57,626 bases of DNA from Paludibacter sp. (GTDB lineage Bacteria; Bacteroidota; Bacteroidia; Bacteroidales; Paludibacteraceae): positions 1-57,626 of the forward strand of contig WQYU01000002.1 in assembly GCA_009781075.1 (NCBI GenBank). The letters are read 5' to 3'. The notes below the pieces were generated by a model. That model was not told the origin of the DNA and searched no databases. It worked only from the letters and a program-made list of their open reading frames with translations. Positions 1 through 7,981 of the stretch are shown piece after piece. The stretch's first letter is position 1, and each line of letters starts with the position of its first letter. Both the position numbers and the translations under genes were made by a program.

Positions 1-1
1 A

Positions 2-538
2 TTTATCCGAGTTTATGCAACATTTGGAAAAACAAAGCGTGATGTTTTATATCAACTAATGGATAATTTTACGCTGTTTCACTTCAAATATTTGGCAAAT
101 AACGACTTCAAAGATGAGCATTTCTGGACAAAAAATCTTATTTCTCCACAACATAACGCTTGGGCAGGCATTGCATTTGAATTGGTTATGTTGCAGCATA
201 TCAACGAGATAAAACAAGCACTTGGCATTTCGGGCATACAATCGGCTGTTTATTCGTGGCGCAGTGAAAATTCCGAAAACGGTGCGCAAATTGACATTGT
301 AATAGACCGCAAAGATGGAATATTGAATATCTGTGAAGTCAAATATTATCAGGAACAGTTTGTTATAAAAAAGGATTACGAGGCAGATTTAAGGCATAAA
401 GTTGTTTGTTTCCAAGAAGAAACAAAAACCAACAAAGCAATCAACCTTGTTTTACTCACAACTTACGGATTGAAAAACAATAAATACGCAGGAATTATAC
501 AAAAAACAGTAACAATAGACGATATTTTACGGCTATAA
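2..538 (+). CDS. DUF234-type ATP-binding protein, C-terminal part (5' truncated by window edge)
   Basis: The reading frame is open from base 2, so the true start lies outside the window and the ATG at 59 is internal. The visible part encodes about 178 residues. It resembles the C-terminal region of the large Bacteroidota AAA+ ATPase family with a DUF234 / restriction-endonuclease-like tail (family knowledge). Supporting stretches are 'FWTKNL..PQHNAWAGIAFE', 'SWRSE', and a PD-(D/E)XK-like core 'GAQIDIVIDRKDG' followed by 'ICEVKYY', giving the D...ExK spacing. The ATPase half (Walker A/B) would be upstream. These proteins are often accessory and multi-copy; their biological role is unclear. A strong hairpin follows the stop codon. 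Confidence 0.8.
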   Translation, partial: FIRVYATFGKTKRDVLYQLMDNFTLFHFKYLANNDFKDEHFWTKNLISPQHNAWAGIAFELVMLQHINEIKQALGISGIQSAVYSWRSENSENGAQIDIVIDRKDGILNICEVKYYQEQFVIKKDYEADLRHKVVCFQEETKTNKAINLVLLTTYGLKNNKYAGIIQKTVTIDDILRL

Positions 539-544
539 ATAATC

Positions 545-593
545 TTATAATCAGCCATAACTATATTTTTTTGCCACTTGTGGCTGATTATAA
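545..593 (+). terminator. Hairpin after the DUF234-type ATPase
   Basis: Thirteen-base perfect inverted repeat, TTATAATCAGCCA at 545-557 and TGGCTGATTATAA at 581-593, starting 7 bases after the stop codon. There is no T-run after the right arm, so it may be a processing or stability hairpin instead of a classic intrinsic terminator. Confidence 0.55.
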
Positions 594-721
594 TCAACAT
601 AAAAGACACTTAATATATTGAATATCAATAATATATAAAATTAAAACAACACATTAACCTCTACAAATTTTCAAAAGAATAACCGAACTCAAAAACATTT
701 TTTTATTATCGAAAAAAGTAT

Positions 722-729
722 TATTTTTG
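722..729 (+). promoter_or_regulatory. Bacteroidota -7 box TATTTTTG
   Basis: TATTTTTG fits TAnnTTTG and lies 37 bases before the ATG of the metallopeptidase lipoprotein. No convincing TTTG -33 box is seen at the expected distance. Confidence 0.5.
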
Positions 730-765
730 CTGTCAAATAAAAATATCTAAAATCTAAAAATATTT

Positions 766-2784
766 ATGAAAAAAGTAATTTTAATTTTTGCAATTATTCC
801 TTTGATTATGGGATGTTCAACAACAACAAATCCTGCAAAAGTATCCGTAATATCTTCGCAGGTAATTGAAAATGTGATTGATACGCTTGTTTCTAAAAAT
901 ACGAATGTTGATAAAACATTGGTAGAAAAAGGCGTTCGTCAGACGGCACGGCTTTGGGAAAAACAAGACGGCACAGAAGCCGAATTCAGCCGTTTCTGTT
1001 CGGACAATTTTATTGCCGATACTGCGGAAAAGAAACAAATGTTTCTGAGAATCAGCGACTATTTGGAAGCCATTTCAGGCAATTTCAACGAAATGACGCT
1101 TCGCCTGCAACGAAATGTACACGAAGCAACAGGAGAATTGTATCCTATTGACGAAGCATTTGCCGCTTACAATCCCGCTGCGCATTTCACGGATGATTTC
1201 TACGACAATAAGTTGGCATTTACCATTGCGCTGAATTTTCCTCAACTGTCGCTGGCAGAAAAGGAATCGTTGGGAACCGACCGTCTGGCTTGGGCGTATG
1301 CCCGATTGGGCGACCAGTTCACAAAACGTATTCCTGCTAATCTACAACAGGTTTACAGTCAAGCGTTAAGCGATGCCGATGTGTATATTTCCAAATACAA
1401 CATTTATGCAGGTCATTTACTTGATGAGAATGGGAAAAAGATTTTTCCGGAAGATATGATTTTATTGTCGCACTGGAATTTGCGCGATGAACTCAAAGCC
1501 GATTACAACAAAGGCGACGAGGGACTTCTAAAACAGCGAACCATTTATGAGGTGATGAAACGGATTATTTCGCAGGAAATTCCTGAAAAAGTTATCAATT
1601 CGGGCGATTACGATTGGAATCCATATACCAATACGGTTTTTCAAGCGGGGAAACCTGTGGATGCAAAGCCGGAAAATACGGTTCGTTACGAGAAATTTTT
1701 AAATAACTTTAAAGCGGTAAAAGCCATTGACCCTTATGCCGGCAACACGTTTATCGACCGGAGTTTTTCGGAAGATATGGAAGTTTCGGTTGATGATGCT
1801 GTGGCTTTATTCAAATCATATCTGTCCGCTCCTGAAATCAAAACCGTTGCAGGTTTGATTGCCAAACGTCTGGGACGAAATTTAGAACCTTTTGATATTT
1901 GGTATGACGGATTTAAACCCCGAAGCAATATGGATGAGGCGAAATTAACCGAACAAACGCAAAAACTCTATCCCAATGCCGAAGCGTTTAAGAAAAATAC
2001 GCCTGCGATTTTGATGAAGTTAGGATTTACTCCCGAACGCGCCAAGTACATAACCGATAAAGTAAATGTTGATGCAGCACGCGGTTCCGGACACGCCTGG
2101 GGCACTGCTATGAAAGGGCAGCAGTCGCACCTGCGGACGCGTATCCCCGCCGAAGGAATGGATTACAAAGGATATAACATTGCCATTCACGAATTTGGAC
2201 ACAACGTGGAACAGACGATTTCGATGTACGATGTGGATTATTATATGATGGGCAGCGTGCCGAATACCGCTTTTACCGAAGCGCTGGCTTTTGTTTTCCA
2301 ACAGCGGGATTTGGATTTGCTTGGAATTAAAAATAACGACCCTGAAAAAGATAAAATGGACGTTTTGGACAAGGCGTGGCAACTGTATGAAATGGCAGGA
2401 GTGTCGTTGCTTGACATCAGTGTTTGGCAATGGCTGTATGCCAACCCAAATGCGACTCCCGAAGAGTTGAAAGCGGTTGTCATTCGTCTGGCAAAAGAGA
2501 TATGGAACGAATATTATGCTCCTGTTTTCGGTATGAAAGACGAACCGATTTTGGCGGTTTATTCGCACATGATAAGTTATCCGTTGTATTTGTCGGCGTA
2601 TTCGTATGGACAACTCATTGAATTTCAACTGGAGCAGTATTTGAACGGAAAAGATTTTGCCAAAGAGATTGACCGCATTTATCGTTTGGGCAAATTAACA
2701 CCCAATCAATGGATATTGCAGGCAACAGGCAAACCGCTTTCGGCAGAGCCATTGTTAGAGGCGATTAGAAACATCAAAGATTAA
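766..2784 (+). CDS. Zinc metallopeptidase lipoprotein (M3-like gluzincin)
   Basis: 672 residues with a lipoprotein signal: charged start, hydrophobic stretch and a lipobox ending at Cys17 ('LIMGCSTT'). It is therefore expected to be membrane-anchored in the envelope. The zinc motif HEFGH is at residues 475-479 ('NIAIHEFGHNVEQ'), and a plausible third ligand, Glu505 in 'NTAFTEALAF', lies 26 residues further on. That spacing is like the M3 oligopeptidases. The rest of the protein is only loosely like M3 family members, so the exact family is uncertain and substrate is unknown. A second, clearer M3 enzyme (dcp) is at 22987-25107. The gene stands alone with its own promoter-like box. GC content looks slightly higher than its surroundings. 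Confidence 0.75.
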   Translation: MKKVILIFAIIPLIMGCSTTTNPAKVSVISSQVIENVIDTLVSKNTNVDKTLVEKGVRQTARLWEKQDGTEAEFSRFCSDNFIADTAEKKQMFLRISDYLEAISGNFNEMTLRLQRNVHEATGELYPIDEAFAAYNPAAHFTDDFYDNKLAFTIALNFPQLSLAEKESLGTDRLAWAYARLGDQFTKRIPANLQQVYSQALSDADVYISKYNIYAGHLLDENGKKIFPEDMILLSHWNLRDELKADYNKGDEGLLKQRTIYEVMKRIISQEIPEKVINSGDYDWNPYTNTVFQAGKPVDAKPENTVRYEKFLNNFKAVKAIDPYAGNTFIDRSFSEDMEVSVDDAVALFKSYLSAPEIKTVAGLIAKRLGRNLEPFDIWYDGFKPRSNMDEAKLTEQTQKLYPNAEAFKKNTPAILMKLGFTPERAKYITDKVNVDAARGSGHAWGTAMKGQQSHLRTRIPAEGMDYKGYNIAIHEFGHNVEQTISMYDVDYYMMGSVPNTAFTEALAFVFQQRDLDLLGIKNNDPEKDKMDVLDKAWQLYEMAGVSLLDISVWQWLYANPNATPEELKAVVIRLAKEIWNEYYAPVFGMKDEPILAVYSHMISYPLYLSAYSYGQLIEFQLEQYLNGKDFAKEIDRIYRLGKLTPNQWILQATGKPLSAEPLLEAIRNIKD

Positions 2785-2910
2785 AGAGATAGGTTCTGTA
2801 AGAAATACAGATATACATGATAAGTTAGAAAATCCGTTGGCAGAATTAAATGAGAGTGTATTTAATTTTACGCTTCAATTGTTGATTGTATAAAATGATA
2901 TTTTCACATC

Positions 2911-3189
2911 TCACTTCTTTTTCTTAATTTCAGCAAGTTCTGTTTTTAACTGCCTGTTTTCGTTAATTATTTTTTGGTTTTCTTCCTCTAATTTTTTAAT
3001 GTATTTTTGTTGTGTTTCAATAAAAGATTCAGGAACGGAATAAATATTATTTGTACCTTGATAATTGCCGATAGCATTGTCATGGTAAATAAAAAACTGA
3101 TTTTCGTCCGTTTCGAAAATGTCTTCCACTGAAACACCCAATATTTTAGCAAGTCTTTGCCATTCAGCAGAAGTTATTTTACTTGTGAT
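2911..3189 (-). pseudogene. Truncated XRE-family regulator (C-terminal part only)
   Basis: The minus-strand frame encodes the C-terminal two thirds of a small regulator almost identical to the intact gene at 27123-27491: 'SAEWQRLAKILGVSVEDIF', 'NQFFIYHDNAIGNYQGTNN', then a Glu/Lys-rich coiled coil. The frame runs into a stop (TAA near 3191) where the DNA-binding helices should begin, and no ATG is present upstream. A TTG at 3139-3141 could start a 76-residue peptide lacking the HTH. I infer a 5'-deleted gene copy. The coiled coil is intact, so a translated peptide could in principle pair with the full-length paralogue, but nothing shows it is expressed. Confidence 0.7.
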
Positions 3190-3395
3190 TTAAAATCAAG
3201 TAGCTATAAGGTACGGATTGCAAATCCGCACTAACCGATAAAGTATGCAACCAATTATCATTCGCACGATTTCTGTTTCGAGAATTGGTCAACAAAATCC
3301 ATGTCTGATAAGATAGTTTCAATGAATTTGAAGTATTTTGGAGAAAATTGTGAAAAAGTTGTTGTGAAATATTTTTTCTTTCCAAATAAAATTCA
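3190..3395. other. Non-coding stretch with a small palindrome
   Basis: No convincing gene. A compact inverted repeat CGGATT-GCA-AATCCG sits at 3214-3228, in a locally GC-richer patch next to the truncated regulator. It resembles REP-like intergenic hairpins, but only one copy was noticed in the window. Confidence 0.35.
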
Positions 3396-3403
3396 TACTT
3401 TTG
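3396..3403 (+). promoter_or_regulatory. Bacteroidota -7 box TACTTTTG
   Basis: TACTTTTG, 68 bases before the ATG at 3471. It excludes much longer 5' extensions of the MetH-domain gene and leaves a leader of about 60 bases. Confidence 0.55.
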
Positions 3404-3470
3404 CATTGTTGCATCATATTTACGTTGAATAAAATTGATAATATATAATACTCATTTACTTACCATAATA

Positions 3471-4532
3471 ATGTCTTTACACAATGAACTTGAAAAAAGA
3501 ATCTTAATTCTCGATGGTGCAATGGGGACTATGATCCAGCGGCACGAATTGTCGGAAAATGACTATCGGGGCAAACGTTTTGTTCATTGGGCTGTCGAAC
3601 TAAAGGGCAATAACGACTTGCTGGTATTGACACAACCGGAAATTATTTATAATATTCATTGTCAATACCTTATGGCAGGAGCAGATATTATTGAAACCAA
3701 TACTTTCAATGCACAGCGAATTTCTATGTCAGATTATCAGATGGGTGATTTGGTACGAGAAATCAATTTTACCGCTGCAAACATTGCACGAAAAGCAGCA
3801 GATAAATTTACTGCACAAAATCCTAAAAAACAGCGCTTTGTTGTCGGTTCAATGGGACCTGCAAATAAATCACTGTCTCTTTCGCCCGATGTTTCCAATC
3901 CTGCCTTGCGTGCAATTACTTTTGACCAACTCGTCGAGGCGTATCAAGAGCAGGCATTGGCATTGATTGAAGGTGGTGTTGATGCGTTGCTTATCGAAAC
4001 AATTTTTGATACATTGAATGCAAAAGCGGGAATAATTGCCGCTCAAAATGCTATGGAACAGGCACATAAGCAAGTCGAACTGATGCTGTCGGCAACAATT
4101 GCCGATGTGAGCGGGCGGTTACTTGCAGGGCAAACAATAGAGGCATTTTTGACTTCCATTGCCCAGTCCGAACCGCTTTCAGTTGGATTAAACTGCTCTT
4201 TTGGTGCAAAAGAAATGTTGCTGTTTTTACAGGAGTTGAGTTCAAAATCACCATTTTTTGTAAGTGCATATCCTAATGCAGGACTACCCAATCAATTTGG
4301 AACATACGACCAAACACCCGAAATAATGGCTGCGGAAATTAAAACATATATTGATAATCAATTAGTTAACATTATAGGCGGCTGCTGCGGAACAACACCA
4401 GAACATATCGCTCATTTTCATAACTTATTGGAACAGAAAAAATTAACAGACAAAAATTATGTCATCAGGAAACCAAAAGAGAAGAACAACGATTTGATTT
4501 TAAGCGGCTTAGAAATTTTGAAAATTAATTAA
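3471..4532 (+). CDS. Homocysteine S-methyltransferase domain protein (stand-alone MetH N-terminal module)
   Basis: 353 residues from the ATG at 3471 (an in-frame TTG at 3435 is less likely). The protein is the zinc/homocysteine-binding barrel of cobalamin-dependent methionine synthase: 'LDGAMGTMIQRHELSENDYR', 'ETNTFNAQRISMSDYQM', and the zinc cysteines in 'GLNCSFGAKE' and 'IIGGCCGTTPEHI'. In full-length MetH (about 1,200 residues) folate, cobalamin and reactivation domains follow. Here the ORF stops right after the inter-domain sequence 'ILSGLEILKIN', exactly where the folate domain should begin, and no remnant of that domain follows. It may work with separately encoded MetH modules elsewhere, or be a decayed gene that keeps one intact domain. 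yraN follows after 36 bases. Confidence 0.85.
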   Translation: MSLHNELEKRILILDGAMGTMIQRHELSENDYRGKRFVHWAVELKGNNDLLVLTQPEIIYNIHCQYLMAGADIIETNTFNAQRISMSDYQMGDLVREINFTAANIARKAADKFTAQNPKKQRFVVGSMGPANKSLSLSPDVSNPALRAITFDQLVEAYQEQALALIEGGVDALLIETIFDTLNAKAGIIAAQNAMEQAHKQVELMLSATIADVSGRLLAGQTIEAFLTSIAQSEPLSVGLNCSFGAKEMLLFLQELSSKSPFFVSAYPNAGLPNQFGTYDQTPEIMAAEIKTYIDNQLVNIIGGCCGTTPEHIAHFHNLLEQKKLTDKNYVIRKPKEKNNDLILSGLEILKIN

Positions 4533-4568
4533 TTTGGTCAGTAAATTATATTTTTTAAAAAATATAAA

Positions 4569-4946
4569 ATGGCATCACACAACGAGTTAGGGAAACGTGG
4601 CGAAGATATTGCAAAAAATTTCTTTGTTTCGAGGGGTTTTTGGATTCGTGACTCTAATTGGCATTCACATCATTTGGAAATTGATTTTGTTGCAGAAAAT
4701 GATGAAATGATAGTGATAGTAGAAGTAAAAACACGCACAGGAAACATTTTTGGAGAGCCTGAAGATTTTATTTCAGACGCAAAAATGCAACGCATTCTCA
4801 AAGCAGCCAACAATTATATTATTTTGAATAATATTGAAAAAAACGCTCAAATAGATGTAGTGAGCATCGTTTTTTTAGCAGACGGCACATATCGTTTGAC
4901 GCATTTCCCCGATGCCATCACTCCAAAATGGTATTATAAGTTGTAA
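4569..4946 (+). CDS. yraN: YraN family protein (UPF0102)
   Basis: 125 residues, normal for the family. The start 'HNELGKRGEDIAKNFF' and the core 'LEIDFVAENDEMIVIVEVKT' are diagnostic; the latter gives the E...D...ExK residues of a PD-(D/E)XK nuclease-like fold. The cellular role is poorly defined; the family is widespread and often lies near ribosomal or DNA-processing genes. It is on the same strand as, and 36 bases after, the MetH-domain gene, so it is probably co-transcribed. Confidence 0.9.
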   Translation: MASHNELGKRGEDIAKNFFVSRGFWIRDSNWHSHHLEIDFVAENDEMIVIVEVKTRTGNIFGEPEDFISDAKMQRILKAANNYIILNNIEKNAQIDVVSIVFLADGTYRLTHFPDAITPKWYYKL

Positions 4947-5117
4947 ATGATATGCTCAAAAAACCGCAAAATATTCTGTCTATTGATAATTTTTCATCAA
5001 GTTTTTCCAAAAATGTCTAAATATAAATAGATAAAGACTTGAATATCAATATTATAACATTGGCATTTGGCTAAGCAACAGTCGAAAATCAATTTGCAGG
5101 TCAGACAATATTATTTT

Positions 5118-6326
5118 TTAATCATTTTTTCTTAATATTATAGCTGTACCCATTCCACCGCCGATACATAGCGAAGCCAGCCCTATCTGCTTGTTTAGGT
5201 GCAACATTGAATAAATCAGAGAAACAACAATTCTGTTGCCAGATGCACCGATAGGATGCCCCAGGGCTATTGCACCGCCATTTACATTGGTACGTTCTGC
5301 AATCCACTCCTGCGTAACGTTATGATTTGCAGATAATTGACGAACAACTCCCAGTGCCTGAGCTGCAAATGCTTCATTGAGTTCCAAAATATCAATGTCG
5401 GTAAGTTTCATTTCGGCTTTTCTCAATGCTTGCGCTATGGCAGGGACTGGACCTAAACCCATAACATCCGGCTCTACACCACCTTGCCCAACAGAAATAA
5501 TCTCAACCATAGGTTTTAGTCCTAACTTTTTAACCATCTCTTCGGATGCCAATACCACAAAACTTGCTCCGTCATTAATTCCCGATGCGTTTCCTGCAGT
5601 AACCGTGCCATCTTTTTTAAAGGCGGGACGCAATTTGGCGAGTTTTTCCATATTGGTCGTTCGGTTTGGCATCTCATCTGTATCAAAAATTATGGTTTCT
5701 TTCTTATTTTGGATTGTCAAAGGAACAATTTCGTCTTTGAATTTTCCGCTGTCGATGGCAGCGATTGCCTTCTGTTGTGATTTTAAGGCAAAAGCATCCT
5801 GCTCTTCGCGCGAAATTCCAAAACGCTCTGCAATATTTTCAGCAGTAATTCCCATGTGGAGTTTTGAAAAGGCATCTGTTAATCCATCAGAAACCATGTG
5901 GTCTATTATTTGGAAATCGTTCATTTTTATTCCATTACGGATTTTTGCAGGCAAAAGATATGGCGTTTCCGACATTGACTCTGTTCCGCCGGCTAAAATC
6001 AGTTCTGCCTCGCCTGCACGAATGCTGTTGAAACCATTGAGAATAGTTTTCATTCCACTACCGCATACCATTTGCACGCCGTAGGCGGGAACTTCCACAG
6101 GTATTCCACTCATAATAGATGCCTGCCTCGCCATTCCTTGTCCCTGCCCTGCAACAAGTACGCCTCCTACAAGTATTTCGTCAAACAGAGCAGGGGATAT
6201 TTGTGTTTCCTCAAGAATGTTTTTTATCACCGCAGAAGCAAGTTCTACTGCTGAAATACCTGTTGTTTGTCCTAAAAATTTTCCAATTGCTGTCCTTTTT
6301 GCAGCAATAATATATACTTTTTTCAT
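5118..6326 (-). CDS. Acetyl-CoA C-acetyltransferase (thiolase)
   Basis: 402 residues, standard thiolase length. It condenses two acetyl-CoA to acetoacetyl-CoA, or the reverse. The nucleophilic Cys88 is in 'QMVCGSGMK'; the catalytic His is in 'NGGAIALGHPIGASG' and the second Cys in 'SLCIGGGMGTA' near the C-terminus. It is likely cytosolic, in butyrate/beta-oxidation-type or acetoacetate metabolism. No other gene of such a pathway is in the window. It is the last gene of a minus-strand run, 41 bases downstream of ftsW, so read-through from ftsW is possible. Confidence 0.93.
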   Translation of the reverse strand: MKKVYIIAAKRTAIGKFLGQTTGISAVELASAVIKNILEETQISPALFDEILVGGVLVAGQGQGMARQASIMSGIPVEVPAYGVQMVCGSGMKTILNGFNSIRAGEAELILAGGTESMSETPYLLPAKIRNGIKMNDFQIIDHMVSDGLTDAFSKLHMGITAENIAERFGISREEQDAFALKSQQKAIAAIDSGKFKDEIVPLTIQNKKETIIFDTDEMPNRTTNMEKLAKLRPAFKKDGTVTAGNASGINDGASFVVLASEEMVKKLGLKPMVEIISVGQGGVEPDVMGLGPVPAIAQALRKAEMKLTDIDILELNEAFAAQALGVVRQLSANHNVTQEWIAERTNVNGGAIALGHPIGASGNRIVVSLIYSMLHLNKQIGLASLCIGGGMGTAIILRKND

Positions 6327-6367
6327 TATAAAATATTTTATTAATATAAAAAAACAATTATTATTTA

Positions 6368-7798
6368 TTAATCATCAATTTCTATTTCTTCTTGTTGGCT
6401 TTCGTCTGTTGTTTGAGAAATATTATTAATTTTTCTTCGTTCGTCTTTTATTTGACGCGTAACTCTAAGCAGTATTCCAAAATATACGCTTGTTACTATT
6501 GCAGAAGTACCTCCGCTACTGATTAAGGGCAATGGTTGTCCGGTAACAGGAACGATGGCTGTTACAACCATCATGTGAATTAATGCCTGAATAACGATAA
6601 TTAATGATGCTCCAAAAACTATTAAGGCATGGAAAACCTGCGAACCTGACTTAGCAATCATTACTGCTCGAATAAGCAAAATCAAATACAACACAATGAC
6701 AAAGCCTCCACCCAAAAGTCCTGTCTCTTCAATTATTATCGCAAAAATAAAGTCGGAATAAATTTTTGAAAGGTTATCACGCTGATTACTGTTTCCGGGA
6801 AACGTACCAATAATACTGCGCGTAATCGCTATTTTGCTGTTCATTATTTGCCTGTTACTAATATCTCTGGGTTTGGGCGCTACTTTTTTCTCGTTCCCGT
6901 TTTTGTCGATTTCAATTTTATATCTGTATCTTATTTTTCCATCATACAATTGATATAACACCGAATCACCTTTTGATTTAAAATAATAATAATAATATGA
7001 ATCATATCTTATCGTATCACCTTTTTCAGTAATATAATCTTTGTTTGGTCTAATACTTTTTCCTTGGAAACCATCAATTTCCGAGACGCCTTTTAGTCGA
7101 TTAACCCATGTTGATGCGCGGCGAAGGAAAGTGGGCAAATGATTTGGTGCAATCCATGCAATAGTTAAAATTATGGCGATGGCAGCAGAAAGAGCTAAAA
7201 GGACAGTGCCTATTCTTTTCCAAGCAATATTTTGGATAAAACAAAGGATCATTACAATCAGAAAGAGCAGTACAGATGTAGATAAACCGTCTTTAAAAAT
7301 CAAGGCACATATTGTTCCTGAAATTGCCATCAACCACCAGAAAATTTTCTTTTCGTCCTCTTGAGGATTTTTGATTCTTGAAAGCATGTTTGCTGCAAAT
7401 ATCACAAGCGAGAGTTTTGCAAGTTCAGCCGGTTGAAATTCAAAAAGCCCGAAAAACGTCATTGAACGCGCTGCATCATTACTTATTACACCCTTAAAAT
7501 GCATCCAAATTAGCAACGCTAACGATACTAAAATTCCTAATGTCCCTAAATGACGAATTACCCATACCGGAATACGAAGTACAACCAACACAACAACCAA
7601 GCCTGCAAGCAAAAACATAATATGTTCCATAATAGGTCTCATATACCCGCTTGGCTGCCTAAAAACAAGTTGGCTGGAGGCGCTGTAATATTCAAGGACG
7701 GATACTATACATAATGCGAAAAAAACGAACCAAATTACAGAATCGCCACCAAAAATATTTTTGATTTTATTAAATATGTTTTTTAAAAATCTTCTCAT
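6368..7798 (-). CDS. ftsW: Peptidoglycan glycosyltransferase FtsW (SEDS family)
   Basis: 476 residues with about ten hydrophobic segments. The SEDS signature 'TGQPLPLISSGGTS' near residue 420 and 'SDFIFAIIIEETGLLGG' identify it. It polymerises lipid II at the division septum with a partner class b PBP. The large extracytoplasmic loop between 'RASTWVNRLKG' and 'IAITRSIIGTFPGNSNQ' looks roughly 50 residues longer than in typical Bacteroidota FtsW and contains a run of five Tyr. The C-terminal tail is Gln/Glu/Asp-rich. murD is immediately upstream, the usual dcw order, but the neighbours expected on either side (mraY, murG) are absent. RodA is the alternative; the murD linkage favours FtsW. Confidence 0.9.
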   Translation of the reverse strand: MRRFLKNIFNKIKNIFGGDSVIWFVFFALCIVSVLEYYSASSQLVFRQPSGYMRPIMEHIMFLLAGLVVVLVVLRIPVWVIRHLGTLGILVSLALLIWMHFKGVISNDAARSMTFFGLFEFQPAELAKLSLVIFAANMLSRIKNPQEDEKKIFWWLMAISGTICALIFKDGLSTSVLLFLIVMILCFIQNIAWKRIGTVLLALSAAIAIILTIAWIAPNHLPTFLRRASTWVNRLKGVSEIDGFQGKSIRPNKDYITEKGDTIRYDSYYYYYFKSKGDSVLYQLYDGKIRYRYKIEIDKNGNEKKVAPKPRDISNRQIMNSKIAITRSIIGTFPGNSNQRDNLSKIYSDFIFAIIIEETGLLGGGFVIVLYLILLIRAVMIAKSGSQVFHALIVFGASLIIVIQALIHMMVVTAIVPVTGQPLPLISSGGTSAIVTSVYFGILLRVTRQIKDERRKINNISQTTDESQQEEIEIDD

Positions 7799-7816
7799 CC
7801 AAATATTTTTATTTTA

Positions 7817-7824
7817 CAAAAATA
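7817..7824 (-). promoter_or_regulatory. Bacteroidota -7 box upstream of ftsW
   Basis: Minus-strand TATTTTTG, 18 bases before the ftsW start, suggesting ftsW can be transcribed apart from murD across their 183-base AT-rich gap. Confidence 0.45.
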
Positions 7825-7981
7825 ATATTTATATTTTATAAGGGAAAATAGAAAATGTAAAATCTCATATGTGTGTATAATAAAATATTGAGATATAAGT
7901 TATACAAGTTATTATGAATTAAATATTTAAGTATTAATAATTTGTAATTATTATTTAGTAATTAGTAATTAATAATTAATA

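Noticed and set aside
2020..2628. 202-residue open frame on the minus strand
   Set aside because: It lies wholly within the metallopeptidase gene on the opposite strand, has a low-complexity His/Arg/Ile-rich translation and matches nothing recognisable.
3179..3406. 75-residue minus-strand frame
   Set aside because: It spans the break point of the truncated XRE gene and the promoter of the MetH-domain gene, with no recognisable content.
5377..6084. 235-residue open frame on the plus strand
   Set aside because: It is the antisense shadow of the thiolase gene, whose catalytic motifs are all in the minus-strand frame.
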